Source: JAHJQZ01 sp963675235 (GTDB taxonomy: Bacteria > Pseudomonadota > Alphaproteobacteria > Rhizobiales > Devosiaceae). From it: a DNA stretch of 64,000 bases. Both the position numbers and the translations under genes were made by a program. The number at the start of each line of letters is the position of its first letter. The stretch's first letter is position 1. Of this stretch, positions 53,242-61,598 are shown piece by piece. The stretch spans positions 930,001 through 994,000 of the forward strand of contig CAXXFU010000004.1 in assembly GCA_963675235.2 (NCBI GenBank), given 5' to 3'. The notes beneath the pieces were generated by a model that was given only the letters and a program-made list of their open reading frames with translations, did not search any database and was not told the DNA's origin.

Positions 53242-53649
53242 ATGTCCCTTATTCTTCTTGTGGATGACGACCCTGCAATTCTGGATTACTTGTCGACGGC
53301 TCTGTGCGATGAGGGACATGAAATTTTGACCTGCGATGGCGGGGAGACGGCGCTTGAGCTTTCCCGGCAGGTACAGCCTGATCTGATGGTTGTCGACGCC
53401 ATGATGCCCCGCATCGACGGATACCAGCTGCTCTGGCATCTCCGCCATGACGAACTGACGAAATACATCCCGGCGATGATGCTGACGTCGCGCTCGCGCG
53501 TCCAGGACCAGCAGCAGGGCATGTCGCTCGGCGCGGCGGATTATGTCTTCAAGCCCTTCTCGCTCGAGGAACTTGTCGCGCGCATCGACAAATTGCTCGA
53601 CCGCAATCGCGACGAGGAGACGGCGCTCGCCGAGCAAAGGCGAGCCTAG
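53242..53649 (+). CDS. Single-domain response regulator (CheY-like receiver)
   Basis: A 135-residue stand-alone receiver. Acidic triad DDD at residues 8-10, phospho-accepting Asp in VVDAMMPRIDG near residue 53, the switch Thr in MLTSRSR near residue 83, and the Lys in VFKPFSLEEL near residue 106. A short basic/acidic tail follows, with no output domain. The start at 53242 lies eight bases behind GGAG. The upstream ~40 bases are AT-rich (TTGTTTTATATAGTATATTTG). It could partner the orphan kinase at 42.6 kb or another kinase. 53650-53925 holds no gene. Confidence 0.9.
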   Translation: MSLILLVDDDPAILDYLSTALCDEGHEILTCDGGETALELSRQVQPDLMVVDAMMPRIDGYQLLWHLRHDELTKYIPAMMLTSRSRVQDQQQGMSLGAADYVFKPFSLEELVARIDKLLDRNRDEETALAEQRRA

Positions 53650-53925
53650 GCTCGAACCCGCGCAATCCTGCCGCGGCAGCCATCGCGGCCCCAATGCCGA
53701 TCGCTCGGCAAAAAGCACGAAATGCACGGTCAACACCCTGTTCTTGCGAGGAAACCGCTTCACGAGGAGACGCGTTTTCCCTAGGATTGCAGGGTGAAAA
53801 ACTCCGTCATCCGCGCTGCCGCTTGCGGCGCCGTTCAACATAGCCACGCGACACCAACACCTGTCGGCGACCGACCGGAAACAGACTGGTGGCCGATTGG
53901 GGCGCACCACTCCATCTAGGCAATC

Positions 53926-55479
53926 ATGGCCCACATCAACCTGACTACCGTGCTCGATCAACTGCCCGACATGTTCCGTGGTCCCGGAGGCGTCGCCGGC
54001 GTGGTAAAGGATGGCGTCGTCGTCGAACGCCGTGCCTGGGGCTACAAGGATCTGGCCCGGCACAAGCCGATGACAAGCGACACGCTTCTACCGATCTGCT
54101 CGATCTCGAAGCAGTTCACCTGCGGCGTGCTGCTGAGCAGCTTCAGCGATTTCGCCCCGCTCGAAAAGCACCTTCCCGAACTGCTTCCAAACTTCGAGGG
54201 TGCCCTGCCAGGCGTTGCAGAGCTGGCCGCCAATCAGTCCGGCCTGCGCGACTACTGGGCGCTGACCATCCTTCAGGGCGCCAGGGCCGAACAGCATTTT
54301 GCCCGCGCCGATGCCTTCAAGATCTTCGACACCATGCGCACCGGCCATTTCCCGCCCGGAACCAGTTATTCCTATTCCAACGGCAATTTCCGGCTGCTGG
54401 GCGAATTGATCGAACGCGAGACCGGGCGCGATCTCGAGGATCTGTACAAGCAGCTCATCTGGAGTCCGGCCGGCATGACAACGGCAAGGCTCACCGCCGA
54501 CACGCGCACCCCCGCCGACGAGGTCGTCGGCTACGAGGGCAATGACGCCACCGGGTTCTTCCCCAGCGAGAACGCCATCTACTGGTTCGGCGACGCCGGC
54601 ATCTCCGCTTCGCTCGACGACATGCTGGCCTATGAGTGCTGGATCGATGCGACCCGCGACGACCCGGACGGGCTCTATCGCCGCCTGTCGGCGCCGCCGC
54701 GTTTCAAGGACGGCAGCCCGGCCAGCTATGGCTGGGGCCTGGCACATCTGGACGTGGACGGCATCAAGGCGACCGGACATGCCGGCGCGCTGCGCGGCTT
54801 CCGCGCCTTCCGCATGAACGCGCCTTCCGAGCGGCTTTCGGTCGTGGTGATGTTCAATCACGAGACCAACATGTCCGCCGCCGCCCTGTCGCTCTTCCGG
54901 GCGGCGCTGGGCCATGACACTCCGGCAACGACACCCGTTCCGGGCCAATGGGCCGGGCAATGGCTTTGCCCCGAGACCGGTCTTCTGGCACGGCTCGACC
55001 CGACGCCGACCGGGGGCGACCTGCGCTTCGCCACCTTCGCGGATGCCGTGTCGGCCGAAGCGGACGGCACATTGAAGGGCGACGAGCTCTCGCTGTCGCG
55101 CGATGGCGAGACGCTGATCATGCACCGCTCCGGCGAGAACCTCAGCACCAGGCTCGCGCCCTTGCCGAAAACGCCGACAACGCCGGGAGACCAGCTGGCC
55201 GGCCGCTATCGCAGCGGCGACATCGGGGCGGAACTCGTCATTGAGGCCCGCGATGGCGGTGTTTACGCCATCGCCAAAGGCGTGCTGGGTCAGGGGATTG
55301 CCGAACGGGTGCATCCGGTCGGCCCGGATGTCTGGGTGCTGGCGACACGGCGGTCGATGGATGCGCCGGCGCCGGGCGACTGGACGCTGATCGCCAAGCG
55401 CGACGACACGGGCGCCATCTCCGGGTTGACGCTCGGCTGCTGGCTGGCGCGGCGGATTGCCTACACAAGGATGGCGTGA
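53926..55479 (+). CDS. dap: D-aminopeptidase (DAP, beta-lactamase fold)
   Basis: Releases N-terminal D-amino acids (especially D-Ala) from peptides. At 517 residues it matches the three-domain Ochrobactrum anthropi enzyme (~520). The catalytic set lines up: Ser59-x-x-Lys62 in CSISKQF, Tyr150-Ser-Asn152 in YSYSNGNF, and His285 in KATGHAGALRG, offset by 2-3 from the known S62/K65/Y153/N155/H287. Two C-terminal beta-barrel domains follow (residues ~335-517). There is no signal peptide, so it is cytoplasmic and would act on imported peptides. It is convergent with the peptide importer at 55.5-60.6 kb. Confidence 0.92.
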   Translation: MAHINLTTVLDQLPDMFRGPGGVAGVVKDGVVVERRAWGYKDLARHKPMTSDTLLPICSISKQFTCGVLLSSFSDFAPLEKHLPELLPNFEGALPGVAELAANQSGLRDYWALTILQGARAEQHFARADAFKIFDTMRTGHFPPGTSYSYSNGNFRLLGELIERETGRDLEDLYKQLIWSPAGMTTARLTADTRTPADEVVGYEGNDATGFFPSENAIYWFGDAGISASLDDMLAYECWIDATRDDPDGLYRRLSAPPRFKDGSPASYGWGLAHLDVDGIKATGHAGALRGFRAFRMNAPSERLSVVVMFNHETNMSAAALSLFRAALGHDTPATTPVPGQWAGQWLCPETGLLARLDPTPTGGDLRFATFADAVSAEADGTLKGDELSLSRDGETLIMHRSGENLSTRLAPLPKTPTTPGDQLAGRYRSGDIGAELVIEARDGGVYAIAKGVLGQGIAERVHPVGPDVWVLATRRSMDAPAPGDWTLIAKRDDTGAISGLTLGCWLARRIAYTRMA

Positions 55480-55502
55480 CGCCCATCGCGACCGGTCGAA
55501 AA

Positions 55503-55526
55503 AAAGGGCGCCTCGCGGCGCCCTTT
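55503..55526. terminator. Bidirectional terminator between dap and the peptide importer
   Basis: Perfect 10-bp stem AAAGGGCGCC (55503-55512) / GGCGCCCTTT (55517-55526), loop TCGC. The minus-strand side has seven or more consecutive T residues, so it mainly ends the long minus-strand transcript; the plus side also has TTTC. Confidence 0.9.
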
Positions 55527-55550
55527 CGTTCTTTTGGCTTCGGCTGTCGC

Positions 55551-57068
55551 CTATTCGCCGGTCTTGATCGTATCTTCAAGGAAGAAGCGGCCGAGCGGGT
55601 TCTGGTCGAAGTTCTCGATGCCTTCGCCCGAGACATTGATGAACGGGCTGTAGAACAGGTCGATCCAATGCGCATCGGCCTTGGCCAGCGCCTGGATCTC
55701 GAAATACATCGCCTCGCGCTTGACCGGGTCAAGTTCGAGACGTGCATCGGCAACCAGTTGCTTGACGGTCTCGTTCTCATAGCGGGTCATGTAGTTCATG
55801 TTGACGTCATGCCCGACGACGAAGGTGGTCTTCTGGTCGGGATCGAGGATGTCGTTGGTCCAGTAGTTCATCGACAAATCGTAGTCGCCGTCGACCAGCA
55901 TGTCCCAGGTCTGGCTGGCATCGGTCTTGATCAGGTTGACATTGATGCCGATGGCGGCGAGCTGCTGCTGGATGAGGACGGCGGTCTGCTCCTCGACCTC
56001 GTTGCCGGCGCTGACCAGATAGTCGAAGGAAAGGTTCTCGACACCGGCTTCGGCCAGTTCTGCTTTGGCCTTTTCCAGATCGAACGGACGGGCGCCGTTG
56101 TCGTCGCTGTGATAGAGCGCACCGGCCGGAACATAGCTATTGGCAACCGAGCCCTGGCCGAAGGTCACGGCATCGACGATGGCCTGCTTGTCGATGGCAT
56201 AGTCGAGAGCGGCGCGCACATGCACGTTGTCGAGCGGCGCATGTTCGTGATTGATCAGCAGATGGTCTTCGCGGGTCGAGGGCTCGATGTGAACCGTGAG
56301 ATTCGGATCGGCCTTCAGTTCCTCGACGCGCGAGAACGGCACGTAGATGGCGGCATCGAGTTCGCCGGCCTGCACCGACAGGACGCGGGTGTTGTCGTCG
56401 GGAATGGAGATCCACTCGACGCCGTCGAGGCTGACATTGTCGGCCTGCCAGAAATTCGGGTTCTTTTCCAGGATGACCCGGTCGCCGCGCAGCCATTGCT
56501 TGACGGTGAAGGCACCGGACGCCACCGGGTTTTCGGCATAGGCCTCCTGTCCCATGGCTTCGAGCCCGGCTTTTGAAATGACCGAGGTCGCCGGCATGGC
56601 AAGCGTCGACAAGAATGGCGCCGATTGCTCGGACAGGGTGATGACCAGCGTCTTGTCATCCGGGGTCTGCATTTCGGCGATGATCTGGTAGCTGTCGGAC
56701 CACAGCGAAAGTTCGCTGTCCCTGACGCGCTCGAGCGAGAACATCGCGTCCTCGGCGGTGATCATCGCACCGTCGGAGAACTTGGCGTCGCGCAGGTGCA
56801 TTGTGTAGGTCAGCCCGTCATCGGAGACATCCCAGCTCTCGGCCAGGCCCGGCACAAGCTTGGAACCGGACTTGTCGACGCGGACAAGCACGTCATAGAC
56901 ATTCATGAACACCCAGAAGTCGATGTTCTGGGCCGTGTTGATTGGATCGAACGTACTCGAATCCTCGCGCCGTCCGATGCTGAGAACGCCGGCGGCTTCA
57001 GCCACCGAGACCAACCCTGTCGACAGCGCGAGGGCGACGAGCCCGATCCGCGAGATTTTCTTCAACAT
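55551..57068 (-). CDS. Peptide-type ABC substrate-binding protein (family 5)
   Basis: Last gene of the pip-ABC cluster. The 505-residue exported binding protein has a signal peptide (residues ~5-25, IGLVALALSTGLVSVAEAA) and the SBP_bac_5 core: LVPGLAESWDVSDDGLTYTM near residue 70, DAKFSDGAMITAEDAMFSLERV near residue 95, and a C-terminal DLFYSPFINVSGEGIENF. The ligand would be a peptide or an amide/amine conjugate, judged by company. The start at 57068 lies 29 bases after the ATPase gene. Its place at the 3' end, after the permeases and ATPase, is unusual for this family. Confidence 0.92.
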   Translation of the reverse strand: MLKKISRIGLVALALSTGLVSVAEAAGVLSIGRREDSSTFDPINTAQNIDFWVFMNVYDVLVRVDKSGSKLVPGLAESWDVSDDGLTYTMHLRDAKFSDGAMITAEDAMFSLERVRDSELSLWSDSYQIIAEMQTPDDKTLVITLSEQSAPFLSTLAMPATSVISKAGLEAMGQEAYAENPVASGAFTVKQWLRGDRVILEKNPNFWQADNVSLDGVEWISIPDDNTRVLSVQAGELDAAIYVPFSRVEELKADPNLTVHIEPSTREDHLLINHEHAPLDNVHVRAALDYAIDKQAIVDAVTFGQGSVANSYVPAGALYHSDDNGARPFDLEKAKAELAEAGVENLSFDYLVSAGNEVEEQTAVLIQQQLAAIGINVNLIKTDASQTWDMLVDGDYDLSMNYWTNDILDPDQKTTFVVGHDVNMNYMTRYENETVKQLVADARLELDPVKREAMYFEIQALAKADAHWIDLFYSPFINVSGEGIENFDQNPLGRFFLEDTIKTGE

Positions 57069-57097
57069 GTCTTCGCTCCAGTTGTTGTGTTCCAGAT

Positions 57098-58765
57098 TCA
57101 CGCAGGCGGAGTCGTTGCTCTGCCCACAAGTGGCTTGTCGGGATCGATATTGGGGATCGCCGACAAAAGGTCTGCGGTATAGGCCTCGGCGGGTGCCGCG
57201 AAGACGTCCGCCGTCCGGCCCTTCTCGACGATTCTGCCGTCGTGCATGACGACGATGCGCTCGCACAGCTGCCTGACGATCGCCAGGTCATGGGCAATGA
57301 AGATGATGGTCAGCCCGATGCTGTCGGCCAGCTCCTTGAACAGGTCGATGATCTGGGCCTGGATGGTGACATCGAGCGCCGCGACGCATTCGTCGGCGAT
57401 GATGACCTTGGGATTGACCGCCAGTGCCCGGGCAATGCCGACACGCTGACACTGGCCACCGGACAGGCTCTTGGGCTTGCGCTTGAGGAAACTGGCGTCG
57501 AGTCCGACAAGTTCCAGCAGCTCGACGATCAGCGCCGGTATCTCGGCCGCCGGCGTTTCGCCCTGGGTCTTGAGAACTTCCCGAAGCGTTGATTCCACGT
57601 CCAGCCTTGGATTGAGGGCGTTGTAGGGATCCTGGAACACCATCGCCACCTCGTGGCGGATACGCTCGAGCGTCGCCTCGGTGTCGAGGGTCAGCACCGA
57701 GCCGTCATAAGTGACGTGCCCGGACGAGATCGGCGTCAGTCCCATGATGGCGCGCGCCATCGTGCTCTTGCCCGAGCCGCTCTCCCCGACGATGCCGACG
57801 CTTTCGCCGGGAAAGATCCTCAAATTGACATTGTCGACGGCCTTGAACGGCTTCGCTTTCCTGAAAAAGCCCGAACGGGTGCCGAAGACGACGTCGAGAT
57901 CGTCGATCTCGAAGACCGGTCGCGGCTTGACCGCCTCCACCGGCTCTTGCTCCGCCCCGGCGCCGGCCGCAGGGGCGTCCAGAGACGGGTGCGAGGCCAT
58001 GAGCTTGCGCGTGTACTCGTGTCTGGGCGCCGCCAGCAGGGCGCGCTTTTCGCCGGTCTCGACGATGCGCCCGGCCTGCATCACGGCGATGCGGTCGCAG
58101 GTCTGGGCCACGACGCCGAGATCATGGGTGATCAGGATGATCGACAAGCCGCGCTTGGCCCTCAATTCGACAAGCAGCCTGAGGATCTGCGCCTGCACCG
58201 TCACATCGAGCGCCGTCGTCGGTTCGTCGGCAATGAGGATTTCCGGCTCGCAGGACAGGGCAATGGCAATCATCGCCCGTTGGCGCATGCCGCCGGAGAA
58301 CTCGTGGGCATAGCCATTGAGGCCGCGCAGCGGGTCGGGGAAGCCGACCTGGTCGAGAAGATCGACGGCCCTGGCACGCGCCTCTGCCCGCGTGCAGGAC
58401 TGGTGCTTGAGAATGCCTTCGCAGATCTGGTCGCCAATGCGCATGACCGGATCGAGGTGGCTGGTCGGGTTCTGGAAGATCATACCGATCTTGCGGCCGC
58501 GGATCGCCACCAGTTCTCGTTCCGGCAACCCTAGGATCTGCGCACCGTCGAGCCTGACTTCGCCACTGACCGCCTTGAGCGTCGGCGACGGCATCAACCC
58601 GATAATGGTCCGGCACAAAAGGCTCTTGCCCGAGCCGCTTTCCCCGACAAGGCCGAGGATCTCGCCCGGCGCCAGGTCTAGGGCGATGTCCTCGAGCAAG
58701 GGGCGGGTGGTGCGGCCATCGTCATGGACCACCGACAGGTTCCGGACGCTCAGGAGGTCTGTCAT
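57098..58765 (-). CDS. Fused dual-ATPase ABC protein (DppD-DppF type)
   Basis: A 555-residue protein with two complete nucleotide-binding domains, as in YejF/GsiA. Domain 1: Walker A GESGSGKSLL near residue 40, FQNPTSHLDPVMRIG, signature FSGGMRQRAMIAIAL, DEPTTALD. Domain 2: GESGSGKSTMARA near residue 325, FQDPYNALNPR, LSGGQCQRVGIARAL, and DECVAALD (Cys in place of the usual Pro). MTDLLSVRNL at 58765 is the start, overlapping the permease stop as ATGA. Confidence 0.93.
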   Translation of the reverse strand: MTDLLSVRNLSVVHDDGRTTRPLLEDIALDLAPGEILGLVGESGSGKSLLCRTIIGLMPSPTLKAVSGEVRLDGAQILGLPERELVAIRGRKIGMIFQNPTSHLDPVMRIGDQICEGILKHQSCTRAEARARAVDLLDQVGFPDPLRGLNGYAHEFSGGMRQRAMIAIALSCEPEILIADEPTTALDVTVQAQILRLLVELRAKRGLSIILITHDLGVVAQTCDRIAVMQAGRIVETGEKRALLAAPRHEYTRKLMASHPSLDAPAAGAGAEQEPVEAVKPRPVFEIDDLDVVFGTRSGFFRKAKPFKAVDNVNLRIFPGESVGIVGESGSGKSTMARAIMGLTPISSGHVTYDGSVLTLDTEATLERIRHEVAMVFQDPYNALNPRLDVESTLREVLKTQGETPAAEIPALIVELLELVGLDASFLKRKPKSLSGGQCQRVGIARALAVNPKVIIADECVAALDVTIQAQIIDLFKELADSIGLTIIFIAHDLAIVRQLCERIVVMHDGRIVEKGRTADVFAAPAEAYTADLLSAIPNIDPDKPLVGRATTPPA

Positions 58766-59616
58766 TCGACGTCCCCCCACTTGTCGCTCAGCGCATCGCC
58801 GAGAAGCGAGAAACCGAACGCGAGGCAGACGATGGAGAACCCGGGAAAGAAGGTGATCCACCAGGCCTTGGTGATGAAACTCTGGCCTTCGGCAACCATG
58901 ATGCCCCATTCGGCTGCGGGCGGCTGCACGCCAAGTCCGAGATAGGAAATGGCGGCGCCGTTCAGCAGAACCAGAACCACGTCGGACATGGCGAAAACGA
59001 TCGATCCCGCCAGCGCATTGGGCAGAAGGTGGCGGAACATGATGCGCGGTCCCGAATAGCCGAGGCTGCGCGCCGCCACGGCGAAATCGAGCGTCTTGAG
59101 CACCAGGATCTGCGCCCGGATCAGGCGGGCGTAGCTCACCCAGCCGACAAGGGCCATAGCGATGTAAAAACTGGTCAGTCCCGGTCCAAGGATGGTGATG
59201 ATCGACAGCATCAGCACCAGGAACGGAAAGGCCAGCACCATGTCGATGATGCGCATGATGATGACATCGACGATGCCGCCGAGGAACCCGGCGATCGAGC
59301 CGAGCAGCGTGCCGATCAGAAACGGAAAGATCACGCCAACAATGGCGATCTGCAAATCGATGCGCGCGCCCCAGATGACGCGGGAGAGCACGTCGCGGCC
59401 GAAATTGTCGGTGCCGAACGGATGCGCAAGCGATGGTGGCTGCAGCCGCGCCTGCGCATCCTGCATGATCGGATCGAACGGCGCGACGACCGGTGCCAGC
59501 ACCGCGACCGCGACGAAGACGATCATGATCGCGGCGCCGATGATCAGCGCCTTGTCCTCGCCGAGGAGGACGCGCCAGTTCGGCGTGAAGCGGAAGGGTC
59601 TGATGCGCTCGTTCAC
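58762..59616 (-). CDS. Peptide-type ABC permease (DppC-like)
   Basis: A 284-residue permease. The N-terminal TM (~24-46) is followed by HPFGTDNFGRDVLSRVIWGARI near residue 65, the DppC hallmark, then five TM segments and the EAA loop (FAVAARSLGYSGPRIMFRHL). It overlaps both neighbours by four bases (ATGA), so the permeases and ATPase are translationally coupled. Confidence 0.93.
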   Translation of the reverse strand: MNERIRPFRFTPNWRVLLGEDKALIIGAAIMIVFVAVAVLAPVVAPFDPIMQDAQARLQPPSLAHPFGTDNFGRDVLSRVIWGARIDLQIAIVGVIFPFLIGTLLGSIAGFLGGIVDVIIMRIIDMVLAFPFLVLMLSIITILGPGLTSFYIAMALVGWVSYARLIRAQILVLKTLDFAVAARSLGYSGPRIMFRHLLPNALAGSIVFAMSDVVLVLLNGAAISYLGLGVQPPAAEWGIMVAEGQSFITKAWWITFFPGFSIVCLAFGFSLLGDALSDKWGDVE

Positions 59617-60551
59617 AGCTTGACCCGCGGATCGAGCGCGACGGTGAGGATATCCGCCACGAAATTGATCAACAGCGTTGCCACGGCGAAAACCATGGCG
59701 ACGCCTTGCACGACCATGTAGTCGCGCGTGAAGATGCCCCTGACCAACAATTGTCCCATGCCCGGCAGCGCGAACACGCTCTCGACCACCACCGTGCCGC
59801 CGATCAGCCAGCCGATATTGATCGCCAGAAGATTGATGGTCGGCACCAGGGCATTGGGCACCACGTGCCGCCAGAACACCACGTCCTCGGACATGCCCCG
59901 GGCACGCGCCGCCGTCGCCACGTCCGAACCGAGGCCAGCGATCATTCCGGCGCGCAGGGAGCGCGTGATCACCGCCGACAGCGACAGCGCCACGGTCAAA
60001 CCTGGCAATATGAGGTGGGTAAATTTCTCCTCGAGGGTCGTGCCGTAACCCGACACCGGCAACCAGTCGAGTTGGACCGAGAACAGGATGATCAGCATGA
60101 CGCCGAGCCAGAACTGCGGGAAACCGAGCCCGGCGGTCGAGAAGATGCGCACGGCGTGATCGGATAACTTGCCCTGCCGCCGGGCGGAGATCGCCGCCAG
60201 CGGCACGCAGATGATGAGGGCCAGCACCACCGAGACGAACACCAGCAGCAGGGTCGGTTCGATACGCGTCGCGATCAGCTTGAGCACGTCGACCTTGTAA
60301 AGGGTCGATCGCCCCATCTCGCCGTGGAACAGGTTGTTGATGAAATAGAAGTACTGCACCACCAACGGCTCATCGAGGCCGTACTGGGCCCTGATCTTGG
60401 CGATGGCGGTCGGCGTCGAGCGCGCACCGAGAAGCACACGCGCCGGATCCCCCGGAATAAGCCGGACGAGGATGAACGTGATGACCGATATGCCGAACAG
60501 CACCGGCAGAAGCTGGAGCGGTCGGAATAATATGAAGCGATATCGTCCCAA
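59613..60551 (-). CDS. Peptide-type ABC permease (DppB-like)
   Basis: A 312-residue permease. The DppB N terminus is PVLFGISVITFILVRLIPGD near residue 15, followed by IRAQYGLDEPLVVQYFYFIN, six TM segments, and the EAA loop with ARARGMSEDVVFWRHVVPNA near residue 195. It begins 48 bases after the pip gene and is followed directly by the DppC-like gene. Confidence 0.93.
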   Translation of the reverse strand: MGRYRFILFRPLQLLPVLFGISVITFILVRLIPGDPARVLLGARSTPTAIAKIRAQYGLDEPLVVQYFYFINNLFHGEMGRSTLYKVDVLKLIATRIEPTLLLVFVSVVLALIICVPLAAISARRQGKLSDHAVRIFSTAGLGFPQFWLGVMLIILFSVQLDWLPVSGYGTTLEEKFTHLILPGLTVALSLSAVITRSLRAGMIAGLGSDVATAARARGMSEDVVFWRHVVPNALVPTINLLAINIGWLIGGTVVVESVFALPGMGQLLVRGIFTRDYMVVQGVAMVFAVATLLINFVADILTVALDPRVKL

Positions 60552-60599
60552 TTTGTCCTTTGCGCCCTATTCGCGGTCAGTGTTCAAACGGGTGGCGGG

Positions 60600-61490
60600 T
60601 CAATCGAATCTGGCCAGGAATCCCTCGACCAGAGCCAGGCAGTCATCCTTTTCCTCGACATGGGGCATGTGGCTCGAATTGGGAAACACATGTGCCTCGA
60701 CATTGGCGATTCGGTCCCAGAACGGCTGCATGCACTCGGTCGTGGCCTCGTCGAAAGCGCCGCGGAACGCCAACGTCGGGGCGATGATGCGGTCGAGCCG
60801 ATCGATCACCGACCAGGTCTTCAGCGTGCCGACGACGTGAAACTCTGTTGGCCCGTTCATCGTGTGATAGACGGTCGGATCCTCGTCCATGGCATCGAAG
60901 GTGCGCTGCACCTCGACCGGACGCGGCTTCAGCCGGCACACATGCCGGTCGTAGAAGACCTCGGTCGCCAGCTTGTAGGCGGGATGCTCGATGGTGCCGT
61001 TCTTCTCGTGCCGCGTCAGCTCTGCCTGCACGTGCTGTGGCAGGTTGGCCCTGAGACTGGCAGCGCCTTCGAGCCAGAGTTGCATCGAGGCCGGTGAGTT
61101 GGCGATCACCAGCGCCTTCAGGCCGGCAGGCTGGCGAATGGCGTGTTCGGCGCCGAGCATGCCGCCCCAGCTCTGCCCCAGATAGGCATAGCGTTCGGCG
61201 ATGCCCAGATGGGCGAGAAGTGCGTCGAGCTCGCCGAGAAAGAACTCGACGGTCCAGAAATCGGCGCCCTTGTGGCGCAGATGCGTGGATTTGCCGTTGC
61301 CGATCTGGTCGTAGTGGATGACCGGCCGGCCGGTTTCTGCGATGTCCTTGAAACTGTCGACATAGTCGTGGGTGCAACCCGGGCCGCCATGGGCAACAAC
61401 AAGCGGCAGCTTTGGTGAGTTCAGTGATCCGGTGATCCGGTACCAGGTCTGGTATTCTTGATAGGCCGAAAAGCCCTCGACGACATCCAC
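60600..61490 (-). CDS. pip: Proline iminopeptidase family hydrolase (PipA-like)
   Basis: An alpha/beta hydrolase of 296 residues of the proline iminopeptidase/amino-acid amidase group. Oxyanion segment HGGPG is at residues 34-38, the nucleophile Ser107 in GQSWGG, then an Asp in FRGAFDEAT and His in SSHMPHVEE near residue 273. There is no signal peptide, so it is cytoplasmic. The start is GTG 61490; no in-frame ATG exists between it and the upstream TGA. It stands 108 bases after a plant-associated-type luxR gene with a lux-box-like dyad between, as in XccR/OryR/PipR loci where pip is the regulated gene. In this family the substrate may be N-terminal proline peptides or other amides. Confidence 0.9.
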   Translation of the reverse strand: MDVVEGFSAYQEYQTWYRITGSLNSPKLPLVVAHGGPGCTHDYVDSFKDIAETGRPVIHYDQIGNGKSTHLRHKGADFWTVEFFLGELDALLAHLGIAERYAYLGQSWGGMLGAEHAIRQPAGLKALVIANSPASMQLWLEGAASLRANLPQHVQAELTRHEKNGTIEHPAYKLATEVFYDRHVCRLKPRPVEVQRTFDAMDEDPTVYHTMNGPTEFHVVGTLKTWSVIDRLDRIIAPTLAFRGAFDEATTECMQPFWDRIANVEAHVFPNSSHMPHVEEKDDCLALVEGFLARFD

Positions 61491-61528
61491 CTCGGTCTTA
61501 CGCCTCCGCGCGTCTCAATGTGGAAGCG

Positions 61529-61534
61529 AATTTA
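61529..61534 (-). promoter_or_regulatory. Possible pip -10 element
   Basis: TAAATT on the minus strand, about 22 bases downstream of the dyad at 61557-61576. If used, transcription would start near 61523 and the dyad would be centred near -43, the position from which LuxR proteins usually activate. Confidence 0.4.
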
Positions 61535-61556
61535 GGACACACAGGAAGGCGCGAAC

Positions 61557-61576
61557 AACTAGCGAATCTTATAGTT
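61557..61576 (-). promoter_or_regulatory. lux-box-like 20-bp dyad upstream of pip
   Basis: On the minus strand AACTATAAGATTCGCTAGTT. The outer five bases on each side form a perfect inverted repeat (AACTA/TAGTT) around a central AT, and 11 of 20 positions match the classical lux/las box. It lies 66 bases before the pip start, between luxR and pip. Confidence 0.5.
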
Positions 61577-61598
61577 TTTAGTCAATTCTCCCGACTGC

